64,000 nt of DNA from Aliitabrizicola sp031425325 (GCA_031425325.1 JANPJD010000064.1:1-64000); one strand, 5' to 3'; shown: positions 45,598 through 54,427, counted from the first letter of the stretch. Notes: generated by a model from the letters alone, not told the origin. Made by a program: numbers and translations.

Positions 45598-45940
45598 GTC
45601 ACCCGTCCTTACCTGCCTCGACGCCCCTATTTTTCTGGGGCTTTTCTGCTGTCTGACACGCTAGCACAGGGGTCGGCTTGCGAAAACCCCTGTAGTTCAA
45701 AGGCCTTGATCTGTTGCGGAATCGCGGCGCACCACGAAATGTGGTCTAATCTGTGCCTTGGCGGTCCAGATGATGTGGGTCCGCCGCGCTCAACCGATGC
45801 GGGCGGCCCCGCGCAAGGTGCCGCTTCGGCGGATGGGCGCCCCCCCTTTTCGCCAACCCTCTTTCGCCTATATACTCTCTTTGTCGAACCGCCCCTCCCT
45901 CACCTTCGGAGTCTGCCCGTTGCCATACCGTTCCTTGCAT
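45598..45940. other. 343-bp divergent intergenic region between dacC and clpS
   Basis: I see no gene or RNA in this stretch. It holds an 8-bp inverted repeat (45666-45693), a small palindrome ACCAC-GAAAT-GTGGT near 45732-45746, a GCCCC/GGGGC hairpin followed by T residues at 45623-45645, and TATACT-like sequence near 45873 that could be the -10 of clpS. Confidence 0.5.
45666..45693. repeat. Inverted repeat upstream of dacC
   Basis: ACAGGGGT (45666-45673) and ACCCCTGT (45686-45693) are perfect complements with a 12-nt spacer, 70-96 bp before the dacC start. The symmetry fits an operator for a dimeric regulator, but no regulator gene is adjacent. Confidence 0.4.
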
Positions 45941-46261
45941 ATGGCTGGCGTACCCGGTGGCGGTGACGGCGAAAGTTCTGTCATCACCAAGACCCGGACG
46001 CGGACCGAACGACCGCCGCTTTACAAGGTGATGCTGCTGAACGACGACTATACCCCGATGGAGTTCGTAGTGCATGTGCTCGAGCGGTTCTTCGGGCTGA
46101 CCCACGCGCAAGCGTTCGAGATCATGCTGACGGTGCACAAGAAGGGTCTCGCCGTGGTCGGCGTGTTCTCGTTCGAGGTGGCGGAGACGAAGGTGGCGCA
46201 GGTGATGGATTTCGCCCGCCGTCACCAGCATCCGCTGCAATGCACCATGGAAAAGGAATAA
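45941..46261 (+). CDS. clpS: ATP-dependent Clp protease adaptor ClpS
   Basis: A 106-residue adaptor that delivers N-degron substrates to ClpAP. From ATG 45941 a flexible Gly-rich N-terminus leads into KTRTRTERPPLYKVMLLNDDYTPMEFVVHVLERFF and the EIMLTVHKKGLAVVGVFSFEVAETK core. The binding-pocket residues N, D-D and H are present. Upstream in-frame codons lack family similarity. The methyltransferase gene starts 19 bp after its stop. Confidence 0.94.
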   Translation: MAGVPGGGDGESSVITKTRTRTERPPLYKVMLLNDDYTPMEFVVHVLERFFGLTHAQAFEIMLTVHKKGLAVVGVFSFEVAETKVAQVMDFARRHQHPLQCTMEKE

Positions 46262-46280
46262 GGCCGCGCTGCGGTCGCCC

Positions 46281-47273
46281 ATGCGCGGAGCCAGACTGTC
46301 CCACGCGCTTGAGACCGGCGCTGTCGCTTTTCCCGACACAGGCAGGATTTTTGTCTTTCGCCCCCGCGCGGGCGACGACTTGTCAGCGCTGCCACGGGAT
46401 CGCGTCACGGTCGTGACCGGCTTTCGCCCCGACTTCGATGCCTTCACCACCGAGGGATTTCAGACCCTCGCCGCCGCCGACGGAACGGCCGACGCTGCGC
46501 TCGTCTGCCTGCCGAGGGCAAGGGCCGAGGCGAGGGCGCTGATCGCCGAGGCAGTCGCCCATGTCGCGACCGGGGCGCCGATCTATGTCGACGGACAGAA
46601 GACCGACGGCATCGACTCGATCCATCGCGACCTTCGCGCGCGGGTCGATGTCTCGGCACCCGTCTCGAAGTCGCATGGCAAGATGTTCGGCTTCGCTGCG
46701 GTCGATGTGTTCAGCGACTGGGCTGCGACCGAGACCGAGATCGAGGGCGGCTTCGTCACCCGGCCCGGTGTGTTTTCGGCCGACGGACCAGATCGCGGAT
46801 CGGTCCTGCTGGCTGAGCTGCTCCCCGCGAAACTGCCCGCGAGGGTTGTCGATCTGGGGGCCGGTTGGGGTTATCTTTCGCGCGCAATCCTCGCGCGCGA
46901 GGGCGTCAAGCGGCTGGACCTCGTCGAGGCAGAGGCGACGGCGCTGGCTTGCGCGAGGTTGAACGTCGTCGATCCGCGGGCCGTCTTTCACTGGGCGGAC
47001 GCTTCGACCTTCCGGCCGGTGGGGGTGGTAGACACGGTCGTTTGCAACCCGCCCTTCCATGTCTCGCGTGCCGCAGAGCCAGACCTCGGTGCTGCCTTCA
47101 TTCGTGCAGCGGCTGCGATGCTTCACCCTGGCGGGGTTCTCTGGCTCGTGGCCAACCGGCATCTGCCCTATGGCCAGGTGCTTGCCGAAGCCTTCCGCGA
47201 CGTGCAGGACGTTGCCGGCGACGGAGGGTACAGGGTGACCCGCGCCGCCCGTCCCGCCCGCTCGCGCCCATGA
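46281..47273 (+). CDS. rsmC: RsmC-like 16S rRNA guanine-N2 methyltransferase
   Basis: A 330-residue class I SAM methyltransferase. The N-terminal half is a degenerate methyltransferase-like domain, with VDGQKTDGIDSIHRDL and SKSHGKMFGF. The C-terminal half has the SAM loop VVDLGAGWGYLSRAIL and the catalytic NPPF motif (VVCNPPFHVSR). This layout is typical of RsmC, which methylates G1207 of 16S rRNA; RlmG-like alternatives exist. It lies 19 bp after clpS and 26 bp before an SDR gene. Confidence 0.87.
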   Translation: MRGARLSHALETGAVAFPDTGRIFVFRPRAGDDLSALPRDRVTVVTGFRPDFDAFTTEGFQTLAAADGTADAALVCLPRARAEARALIAEAVAHVATGAPIYVDGQKTDGIDSIHRDLRARVDVSAPVSKSHGKMFGFAAVDVFSDWAATETEIEGGFVTRPGVFSADGPDRGSVLLAELLPAKLPARVVDLGAGWGYLSRAILAREGVKRLDLVEAEATALACARLNVVDPRAVFHWADASTFRPVGVVDTVVCNPPFHVSRAAEPDLGAAFIRAAAAMLHPGGVLWLVANRHLPYGQVLAEAFRDVQDVAGDGGYRVTRAARPARSRP

Positions 47274-47299
47274 CGACCGGATCAGCTTCGAGGTAACGC

Positions 47300-48106
47300 A
47301 TGTCGCTTTCAATCTCTGGCAAGACCGCAATCGTGACGGGATCGGCGAACGGCATCGGCCTTGCTATCGCACGTCATTTCCTGGACCGGGGGGCGAACGT
47401 GATGTTCGCCGACATGGACGAGGACCGCCTCGACGCCGAGGTCGGCGCAGAAGCCAAGGCCGAAGGGCCTGTCCGCATGTTCGCCGGTGACCTGCGCGAG
47501 AAGCTGACCATCGCCAACCTTCTTTCCGCGACGATGGATGCCTTCGACCGGGTCGATATCCTTGTGAATGCCAGCCGCCAGATGGTCATGTCCGATCCGC
47601 TTTGCGTCGGCGACGATGCGGTGGAACAGCTTTTGCAGCAGAACCTCATCACCAGCCTGCGGCTGTCGCAGATGACCGCAAAACGGATGATCGCCCTGGC
47701 CGAAGCGACCGGGGCGGAGGGGCCGATCGGCTCGATCGTCAACCTCTCCTCGATCGCAGCGACCCGCACCCAGCCAGAGCTGATGGGCTATTCGATCGCG
47801 AGCGCCGCCCTCGATCAGATGACGCGGTCGCTTGCGGTCGTGCTTGCCCCCAAGGGCATCCGCGTAAATGCCGTGGCCTTCGGATCGGTGATGAGCGCCA
47901 GCCTGCACGGCAGGCTGATCGAGCATCCCGAGTACCGCGAGACGATCGAGGGCGCGACCCCGATGGGCCGCATCGCCGCCGCGTCGGAGCTTGCCGAGAC
48001 GGTCCAGTTCCTTGCCTCGGACGCGGCGGCCTTCATGACCGGGCAGATCGTCACGGTCGACGGCGGGCGCAGTCTGCTCGACGTCGTGCGGGCCCCGGCC
48101 CACTGA
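47300..48106 (+). CDS. Short-chain dehydrogenase/reductase-like protein lacking the catalytic lysine
   Basis: A 268-residue Rossmann protein. The nucleotide loop TGSANGIG is at residues 13-20, and NLSS at 148-151 holds the usual serine. The YxxxK motif reads Y164-S-I-A-S168, so the catalytic lysine is a serine. The NNAG motif is also altered, to NASR at about 90-93. Folding and nucleotide binding seem intact, but normal reductase chemistry is doubtful. The C-terminus (GSVMSASLHGRLIEHPEYR, TGQIVTVDGGRSL) is standard. It is on the same strand as rsmC and upstream of hemF. Confidence 0.85.
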   Translation: MSLSISGKTAIVTGSANGIGLAIARHFLDRGANVMFADMDEDRLDAEVGAEAKAEGPVRMFAGDLREKLTIANLLSATMDAFDRVDILVNASRQMVMSDPLCVGDDAVEQLLQQNLITSLRLSQMTAKRMIALAEATGAEGPIGSIVNLSSIAATRTQPELMGYSIASAALDQMTRSLAVVLAPKGIRVNAVAFGSVMSASLHGRLIEHPEYRETIEGATPMGRIAAASELAETVQFLASDAAAFMTGQIVTVDGGRSLLDVVRAPAH

Positions 48107-48517
48107 TCATTCGGGGTGCAAGGCCCGGCACTGATCGACGGCGGGGGCGGCCTGACGGTTCAGGCTGCGCTGCTGGTCCCGCAACTGGTCCAGCTTGCGC
48201 CGCTCGGCGGCAAGGTCGATGGCGACGGGGCGGGTCACCGTCTCGGGCCGGTCGTCGAGGCACATGCGCCCCGAGTCGCGCACGACCCGCTGACCGCTTT
48301 CGGTCGTGACAACGATGCTGTCGCGACAGGGGACCCAGACGGTCCGGTAGACGATCTGATCCTCAAGCCCGTAGCCGCGCGCGAGGTTCGCCTCGGTCTC
48401 GGCGATCAGCCCGGTTACGACACGCAGGTCGCGGGTGACGCCGTTGATGCATCGTTGCTGGGGCGTGGCGCAGCCGGCCAGGATGAGAAGGGCGATAAGC
48501 GGAGCACGGACGGTCAT
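48107..48517 (-). CDS. Small lipoprotein of unknown function
   Basis: A 136-residue protein from the ATG at 48515-48517. The signal peptide ends in LLILAGC, giving lipidation at C16. The mature chain has conserved-looking cysteines (QRC, VPCRD, RMCLDD, DQCRAL) and a charged helical C-terminus with LAAERRKLDQLRDQQRSL. It may be periplasmic and disulfide-bonded. I recognise no domain. It converges on the SDR gene with no gap and is divergent from hemF by 80 bp. Confidence 0.75.
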   Translation of the reverse strand: MTVRAPLIALLILAGCATPQQRCINGVTRDLRVVTGLIAETEANLARGYGLEDQIVYRTVWVPCRDSIVVTTESGQRVVRDSGRMCLDDRPETVTRPVAIDLAAERRKLDQLRDQQRSLNRQAAPAVDQCRALHPE

Positions 48518-48597
48518 GGTCGGCCTCGGATCTGGGCGGCGCTGGACGTATCCGCCATCCGAATGATAGCACGTCCCAAACCGCAGGAGAGTTCCCG

Positions 48598-49467
48598 ATG
48601 ACCGACGATTTTGGCGCGCGCAAGGGCCGCGCCTCGCAATGGTTCCGCAGCCTTCGGGACGAAATCGTCGCCGCGTTCGAGACGCTCGAGGATCGGGCGG
48701 CAGGGGACGCCCCCGCCCGCGCCGGACGGTTCGAGGTGACCGAGACGACGCGGGGCGAGGGCGGCGGTGGCCTGATGAGTGTGCTGCGGGGCGGCCTCGT
48801 GTTCGAGAAGGTCGGCGTCAATGTCAGCGAGGTCCACGGCACCCTCGGCGCGCGGGCGCAACAGGCGATGGCCGCACGGGGCGTTCCGAGCATGGACAGC
48901 GATCCGCGATTCTGGGCCAGCGGGATCAGCCTTGTCGCCCACATGCAGAACCCGCAGGCACCCGCGGTTCACATGAATACCCGGATGTTCTGGACGCCAC
49001 ATGCCTGGTGGTTCGGCGGCGGGTCAGATCTGAACCCCTGCATCGAGCACCCCGAGGACACCGCGCATTTCCATGATATGCTCCGTGCGGCATGCGACGC
49101 ACATGCGCCCGACTACTACACCCGCTTCAAGGCCTGGGCTGACGAGTATTTCTTCGTGCCGCACCGGGGGCGGGCTCGCGGTGTCGGCGGCATCTTCTAC
49201 GATGACCTGAACACCGGCGACTGGGAGGCTGACTTTGCCTTTACCCAGGATGTCGGACGCGCCTTCCTGCCCGCCTATGTTCCGCTGGTCGAGCGCCGGA
49301 TGGCCGCCGCCTGGTCCGCAGACGACCGTGAGGTGCAACTGGTGCATCGCGGTCTCTATGCGGAATACAACCTCGTCTACGACCGGGGCACGAAGTTCGG
49401 GCTCGAGACGGGCCACGACGCGAATGCCGTGCTGATGAGCCTGCCTCCGATTGCCAAATGGACCTGA
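48598..49467 (+). CDS. hemF: Oxygen-dependent coproporphyrinogen III oxidase HemF
   Basis: A 289-residue enzyme that converts coproporphyrinogen III to protoporphyrinogen IX using oxygen. Family signatures include VHMNTRMFW, WWFGGGSDLNPCIEHPEDTAHFH, GVGGIFYDDLN and EYNLVYDRGTKFGLETGHDANAVLMSLPP. The length is typical. It is convergent with an unknown gene, 4 bp away. Facultative relatives also carry the anaerobic HemN, which is not in this window. Confidence 0.96.
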   Translation: MTDDFGARKGRASQWFRSLRDEIVAAFETLEDRAAGDAPARAGRFEVTETTRGEGGGGLMSVLRGGLVFEKVGVNVSEVHGTLGARAQQAMAARGVPSMDSDPRFWASGISLVAHMQNPQAPAVHMNTRMFWTPHAWWFGGGSDLNPCIEHPEDTAHFHDMLRAACDAHAPDYYTRFKAWADEYFFVPHRGRARGVGGIFYDDLNTGDWEADFAFTQDVGRAFLPAYVPLVERRMAAAWSADDREVQLVHRGLYAEYNLVYDRGTKFGLETGHDANAVLMSLPPIAKWT

Positions 49468-49471
49468 GGGG

Positions 49472-50101
49472 TCACTCCGAGCACACATAGACGACGCCAC
49501 CGACCGCGAGGACGGTCACGGCGGCGACGCCAAGCTGCGCCGGAGCCAGCCACGTCGTGACGGCCGAAATGCCGAGCTGGCCCAATGTCGAGGCGACGTC
49601 CGTGGCCGTGCCTGACAGAAGGACGGCCCCGTTGCCCTGCGTCAGCACCGACACGTTTGCGGCGGTGCGCGCCACGCCCTGCGCCGTCCGCGCTGCAAAA
49701 CGCGAAAGGTCGAGTGCCGCACGGCTTGAGTCCTCGACCCGCTCGCAAAAGCTCTTCGACGGAGCCCGGCAGATGGCAAAGGCGTTGCGCTCTCCAGGTG
49801 CGTAGCCCGAATAGGTCTTCGCCTCGTGGTCGTAGCTCAGGCAGAAGCTGCCGCGCTCGTCATCGGTCAGCTCCGGTGTCAGGGCGCGCAAGGTGACGAA
49901 GCCGGGACAGGTGATCGCCCCCCAGTCGCCGAGCCACGCCTCGCGTCGGGTCGTGTTCTCGACGACGCGCGGATCGTCTGGGTTGTAGTGCAGCGACATC
50001 GGCGTTCCCGCGACGGACGTCATGCACGGCACAAGCTCTGCGCGGGCGGGCGAGGCCAACGCAAAGCCTGCGAACAGGAAAATCAGAAAAGCACGGACCA
50101 T
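49472..50101 (-). CDS. Secreted Cys-containing protein of unknown function downstream of hemE
   Basis: A 209-residue protein from the ATG at 50099-50101, with a signal peptide ending near SPARAEL. The mature part has spaced cysteines (VPCMTSV, ITCPGF, SFCLSYD, ICRAPSKSFCERV, VYVCSE) and a hydrophobic C-terminal stretch at about 185-205 that may be a membrane helix. No known family is evident to me. It starts 47 bp after the hemE stop on the same strand, so it may be co-transcribed with hemE. Confidence 0.72.
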   Translation of the reverse strand: MVRAFLIFLFAGFALASPARAELVPCMTSVAGTPMSLHYNPDDPRVVENTTRREAWLGDWGAITCPGFVTLRALTPELTDDERGSFCLSYDHEAKTYSGYAPGERNAFAICRAPSKSFCERVEDSSRAALDLSRFAARTAQGVARTAANVSVLTQGNGAVLLSGTATDVASTLGQLGISAVTTWLAPAQLGVAAVTVLAVGGVVYVCSE

Positions 50102-50148
50102 GACCGAAGGAACTTCCGATTTAGGGCCCTGTTCCCGCCGCGGATGCG

Positions 50149-51180
50149 TCATGCGCCCCGCACGACCTCGATCATCCGCGCCACGTTGGCCGGATCAGCG
50201 TCAGGTGTGATGCCGTGGCCGAGGTTGAAGATGTGCGGGCCGCCCGAGAAAGCGCGGACAACGTGCCGGACCGCCTCGTCAAGCGCAGGTCCGCCCGTTA
50301 CCATGTGCGAGGGATCCAGGTTGCCCTGAACGCAGCCCGAAGACTGCACGTTGGCGGCGGCCCATTCGGGCGTGACGGAGTTGTCGAGCGCCACGCAATC
50401 CGCCCCGGTGGCCGCGGCAAACCCGACATAGCCTGCCCCCGCTTCGCGCGGAAACGCGATCACGGGCAGGCCCGGATGGCGGGCCTTCAGCGCTGCGGTG
50501 ATGCGGCGGGCCGGTTCGACCGCGAAATCCTGAAAGTCGCGGCCCTTGAGCGAGCCCGCCCAGGAGTCGAACAACTTCACGACCTCGACCCCCGCTTCCA
50601 CTTGCATGGACAGATACTCGATGGTTCCTTCCGTGATGCGCTCGATCAACGCTTCAAACGTCGGGCGGTCTGCGGCCTTGAGCGCATGGGCTGGCGCCTG
50701 GTCGGGCGTTCCCCGGCCCGCGATCATGTAGGTCGCAACCGTCCAGGGCGCGCCCGCAAAGCCGATCAGCGTCGTCTCGGCGGGCAGTTCGCGCGCAAGG
50801 ATGCGGACCGTCTCGTAGACCGGAGCGAGCGTGTCATGGATCGCATCGACGGGCTTGAGAACCTCGACGTCGTGCAGGGTGGCGATCGTCGACAGGCGCG
50901 GCCCCTCGCCGGTCGTGAACCACAGATCTGCGCCAAGCGCCTGCGGCAGCAGCAGGATGTCGGCGAACAGGATCGCCGCGTCGAAGCCAAAGCGACGGAT
51001 CGGCTGCAATGTCACTTCCGCCGCGAGGTCCGGGTTGTAGCACAACTTCAGAAAATCGCCCGCCTCGGCCCGCGTCGCGCGATACTCGGGCAGATAGCGC
51101 CCGGCCTGCCGCATCATCCAGATCGGCGGCACGGCCAGCGTTTCGCCGCGCAGCGCGCGCAGAATGGTCTTGTCCGGCAT
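50149..51180 (-). CDS. hemE: Uroporphyrinogen decarboxylase HemE
   Basis: A 343-residue enzyme that decarboxylates the four acetate chains of uroporphyrinogen III to give coproporphyrinogen III. The signature PPIWMMRQAGRYLPEYR is near the N-terminus with the substrate-binding arginines. GFAGAPWTVATYMIAGRG and FNLGHGITPDADP are also typical. It is divergent from hemC with 95 bp between starts, and hemF lies 0.7 kb further on. Confidence 0.96.
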   Translation of the reverse strand: MPDKTILRALRGETLAVPPIWMMRQAGRYLPEYRATRAEAGDFLKLCYNPDLAAEVTLQPIRRFGFDAAILFADILLLPQALGADLWFTTGEGPRLSTIATLHDVEVLKPVDAIHDTLAPVYETVRILARELPAETTLIGFAGAPWTVATYMIAGRGTPDQAPAHALKAADRPTFEALIERITEGTIEYLSMQVEAGVEVVKLFDSWAGSLKGRDFQDFAVEPARRITAALKARHPGLPVIAFPREAGAGYVGFAAATGADCVALDNSVTPEWAAANVQSSGCVQGNLDPSHMVTGGPALDEAVRHVVRAFSGGPHIFNLGHGITPDADPANVARMIEVVRGA

Positions 51181-51275
51181 GGTCTTCCCTTCGCGTTTTG
51201 CGATGCGTCCCCTGCCGCCCCGGCCTTGTCAATACCGAGTTGTCAGGCTTCGTTGACATGGGTAAGCCTTGCCGC

Positions 51276-52223
51276 ATGAGACATTCCCTGCCCACACCCG
51301 CAGCACCGCTCCGCATCGGAACCCGGGGCTCGCCGCTGGCACTCTGGCAGGCGCATGAGGTGCGACGCTCGCTGGCTGGGGCTTTCGACCTGCCCGAGGC
51401 CGCCTTCGAGATCGTCGTGATCAAGGTCATGGGAGATCAGATCCAGGACCGCGCCTTGAAGGAGATCGGCGGGAAGGGCCTCTTCACCCGCGAGATCGAG
51501 GAGGCTCTGCTCGACGGCGGCATCGACATCGCCGTCCATTCCATGAAGGACATGCCGACCTTGCAGCCCGAAGGGCTAATCCTCGACTGCTACCTTCCGC
51601 GCGAAGATGTGCGTGATGCGTTCGTGTCTCCAACCGTGGCGCGTCTTGGCGACCTGCCGGTAGGGGCTGTCGTCGGGTCGTCGTCGTTGCGCCGGCGCGC
51701 CCAGCTTGCGCTGAAGCGGCCGGACCTGCGGCTGGTCGAGTTCCGGGGCAATGTGCAGACCCGGATGAAGAAGCTTGAGGACGGGGTGGCGAGCGCCACC
51801 TTCCTTGCGATGGCGGGGCTGAACCGCCTCGGGCTCGCGCATATGGCGCGCTCGGCGATCGAGGTGGACGTGATGCTGCCGGCTGTCGCCCAGGGCGCCA
51901 TCGGCGTCGAGCGGCGGTTGGCCGACGACCGAACGGCCGGGATGCTGGCCGCCATCCACCATGGTCCGACCGGCCTGCGCCTGGCCGCCGAGCGCGCCTT
52001 CCTGCGCGTGCTCGACGGCTCTTGCGAGACGCCCATTGCCGGGCTCGCCGTCCTTAAGGGCGACAGGCTGCATCTACGGGGCGAGATCCTGCGGCCTGAC
52101 GGCAGCGAAGCGTTTGACAGCAATGTCTCCGGCCTTGCGTCGGACGCCGTCGCGCTTGGCGAAAGCCTTGCGCGGGAACTGCTGGACCGCGCGCCATCCG
52201 GTTTCTTCGACTGGAAGGGCTGA
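51276..52223 (+). CDS. hemC: Porphobilinogen deaminase HemC
   Basis: A 315-residue enzyme that polymerises four porphobilinogens to hydroxymethylbilane. LRIGTRGSPLALWQAHEV opens the protein, KEIGGKGLFTREIEEALL and DIAVHSMKDMPT follow, and the dipyrromethane cofactor is attached at C250 in LDGSCETPIAG. The start at ATG 51276 was chosen over an in-frame ATG six codons earlier because of its spacing to the family N-terminus. It is convergent with the flagellar operon end, 22 bp away. Confidence 0.95.
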   Translation: MRHSLPTPAAPLRIGTRGSPLALWQAHEVRRSLAGAFDLPEAAFEIVVIKVMGDQIQDRALKEIGGKGLFTREIEEALLDGGIDIAVHSMKDMPTLQPEGLILDCYLPREDVRDAFVSPTVARLGDLPVGAVVGSSSLRRRAQLALKRPDLRLVEFRGNVQTRMKKLEDGVASATFLAMAGLNRLGLAHMARSAIEVDVMLPAVAQGAIGVERRLADDRTAGMLAAIHHGPTGLRLAAERAFLRVLDGSCETPIAGLAVLKGDRLHLRGEILRPDGSEAFDSNVSGLASDAVALGESLARELLDRAPSGFFDWKG

Positions 52224-52245
52224 AAGCCCGGCCGGGCGGTCCCGC

Positions 52246-52572
52246 TCAGCCCTTGCCGGACAGGCGGTCGAGGGCCTGAGTCCGGCCGAGAGCGATCCGC
52301 GCGGCGTCGCGCGCGTCCATCCATGTGGCCGTCTGGCGGGCCAGGGTCATGTTGATCTCGCTGCGCCGCGCATCCGCCCAGCGGCCGTAGCGCAGGGCGA
52401 CCTCGGCCTCGGCGGCAAGCGGCAGGTCGGTCGCGGCCGAGGGCCGATCGAGGTCGGCGAGCCGGTCGAGCGACTCCTGCCTGGCCCGGCACGCTGCCCG
52501 GAACGCCGCAAGGTCGCGCTCGAGCAGGACGGCCGCGATCGCGCGCAAGGGCTGAAGGTCGGGACCGCTCAT
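52246..52572 (-). CDS. Small protein of unknown function at the end of the flagellar operon
   Basis: A 108-residue protein from the ATG at 52570-52572, overlapping the flhB stop by 4 bp. It is strongly helical and Ala/Arg-rich (AIAAVLLERDLAAFRAACRARQ and MTLARQTATWMDARDAARIALGR), without signal peptide or membrane segment. Size, charge and helical form recall FliJ-like export chaperones, but no sequence signature supports this. Translational coupling with flhB argues for a flagellar role. Confidence 0.65.
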   Translation of the reverse strand: MSGPDLQPLRAIAAVLLERDLAAFRAACRARQESLDRLADLDRPSAATDLPLAAEAEVALRYGRWADARRSEINMTLARQTATWMDARDAARIALGRTQALDRLSGKG

Positions 52573-53648
52573 CCACGCGCCCGGGCTTTCTTCCGCATGG
52601 CATCCGCGAACCGGATCGAGGCTGCGACGGCGCGGTAGTGTTCGGGACGGATCTCCTCGCCGATGGCGACCGTTCCGAACAGCGCACGGGCCGAGGGCGG
52701 ATCGCTGTGGATCGGCACGCCCGCCTGGGCTGCCCGGCTTCGGATGATCGCGGCCACCTCGTCGACCCCCTTGGCCACACAGACCGGGGCCGAGCCCGCA
52801 CCCTTGTTCCAGCGCAGGGCGACCGCGTAATGGGTCGGGTTGACGATCACCACATCGGCGCGCGGCACGTCCAGCAACATGCGGTTGGTGGCGATGGCCT
52901 GACCGCGCTGCTGTCGCTGCGCCTTCATGTGCGGATCGCCCTCGGACTGGCGGAACTCGTCCATCACCTCCTGCCGGGACATGCGGTTGCGGCGGATGAA
53001 CTGTGCGTGCTGCCACAGGAAGTCGATGCCGCCCAAGGCGACCGCGATGACGAGCACGATGCCAAGGAAGGCGACGGTCAGGCGAAGCAGGACGACCATC
53101 ACCAGTCCTGCGCCAAGTTCCAGCGTCGGCAAGATCTCGGCGAACCTCTGCATCAGGAAAAACCCCAGCACGACCGAGATGATCAGAAGCTTCGCCGTGC
53201 TCTTCGCGAATTCGAACAGCCCCTCGCGGCCGAACTTGTGACCGAAGTTCTGGATCGGCGAGATGCGCGACAGACGCGGCGCCAGCTTGGACGGGGCGAT
53301 GGCTACGGCGCGCATGGCGATCAACGCCACCACTGCGGCGACGGCCGGCATGAGGAAAAAGGGCGCGACCGCACCCCCGACCCTCAGAAGGATGCCCATG
53401 ATGGGGGCCGCCGCCCCCTCGCTCAGCAGCGCCGCCATCCGGTCGGCCTGTCCAAGGAGGATACCCCCGACTTCGCCGACTGATTGCAGCGCCTGCGGCC
53501 CGCTGGTGACGCAGGCCAGGACGAAGCCCGCATAGGCCGCCGCACCCACAAGATCGGGCGATTGGGGCACCTCGCCGCGCATCCGCGCGTCATCGAGGCG
53601 CTTTTGCGAGGGTTCGTGTTCCTTCTCGGTATCGTCATCCCCGGCCAT
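52569..53648 (-). CDS. flhB: Flagellar export switch protein FlhB
   Basis: A 359-residue component of the flagellar type III export gate. From the ATG at 53646-53648 a charged N-terminus (EPSQKRLDDARMRGEVPQS) leads to four membrane helices. The cytoplasmic domain contains the self-cleavage site N270-P-T-H, where FlhB autocleaves to switch from rod/hook to filament substrates. It overlaps fliR by one base and the following small gene by 4 bp. Confidence 0.95.
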   Translation of the reverse strand: MAGDDDTEKEHEPSQKRLDDARMRGEVPQSPDLVGAAAYAGFVLACVTSGPQALQSVGEVGGILLGQADRMAALLSEGAAAPIMGILLRVGGAVAPFFLMPAVAAVVALIAMRAVAIAPSKLAPRLSRISPIQNFGHKFGREGLFEFAKSTAKLLIISVVLGFFLMQRFAEILPTLELGAGLVMVVLLRLTVAFLGIVLVIAVALGGIDFLWQHAQFIRRNRMSRQEVMDEFRQSEGDPHMKAQRQQRGQAIATNRMLLDVPRADVVIVNPTHYAVALRWNKGAGSAPVCVAKGVDEVAAIIRSRAAQAGVPIHSDPPSARALFGTVAIGEEIRPEHYRAVAASIRFADAMRKKARARG

Positions 53649-54427
53649 CAGGGGCCGACCGCCGCGAAGGGCGCGGCCAGATAGGCGTTGAAGGCGCGCA
53701 GCCACACCACAAGCAGAAGCGGCGCGATCACAGCGAGCAGCACAAGCCCCCCGCCAGCAAGTGCGGGCGCCCCGACGAACGACACCATCAGTTGCGGCAT
53801 CGCCCGGTTGATGACGCCTAGGGCCACGTTGAAGAGGAAGGCCGCGATCACGAAGGGAGCGGCGAGCGAGAAGGCGAGGGCAAAGGCCTGCCCGATCCGG
53901 GCCGTACCCCAGGCCGCGATGTCGGCAGCCCCGGGAAGCTGACCGGCAGGCAGAAGATCATAGCTGAAGATGAAGTACTTGGCCGCCGTCACATGCAGCC
54001 CGCTCGACATGGCAAGCGCGAGGCCAGCAAGCGTCAGGACATGCGACACGGCGGGTTGCGGCTCCACCCCGACGCCACCGAACATTTGCGCCAGCGACGT
54101 CGCCTGCGCGATCATCGCCCCGGCGATCTGAAGCGCATGGATGAAAAGGCGCACCCCGAGCCCAAGCGCCAGGCCAATGACCGTCTCGCTGGCGAGAACC
54201 GGAAAGAGGCCCGCGGCCATTGCAGGTCCGACCGGCACGGCAGGTGCCACCACCGCCGTGAAGGCGAGCGCCAGCACGAGGCGGATACGCTGCGGCACCT
54301 GCTGTTCGCCGAAGGCGGGCATCAGCGCCATAGCCGCTCCGACCCTGAGGAAGACGATGAAGCCATGCCAAAGCACCTCCCGACCCAGCCCCGCAAGCTG
54401 CGAGAGGGCCTCGATAAGCCCGCTCAT
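53648..54427 (-). CDS. fliR: Flagellar export protein FliR
   Basis: A 259-residue integral membrane protein with about six helices, one of the export-gate components with FliP and FliQ. Visible family features are FLRVGAAMALMPAFGEQQVPQRIRL near the start and GVINRAMPQLMVSFVGAP near the end. It overlaps flhB by one base and flhA by 4 bp. fliP and fliQ are not in this window. Confidence 0.93.
   Translation of the reverse strand: MSGLIEALSQLAGLGREVLWHGFIVFLRVGAAMALMPAFGEQQVPQRIRLVLALAFTAVVAPAVPVGPAMAAGLFPVLASETVIGLALGLGVRLFIHALQIAGAMIAQATSLAQMFGGVGVEPQPAVSHVLTLAGLALAMSSGLHVTAAKYFIFSYDLLPAGQLPGAADIAAWGTARIGQAFALAFSLAAPFVIAAFLFNVALGVINRAMPQLMVSFVGAPALAGGGLVLLAVIAPLLLVVWLRAFNAYLAAPFAAVGP

Noticed and set aside
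52226..52237. GCCCGGCCGGGC palindrome as a terminator between hemC and the flagellar operon
   Set aside because: It has no loop bases between the arms and no T-run, so a stable terminator hairpin is unlikely.
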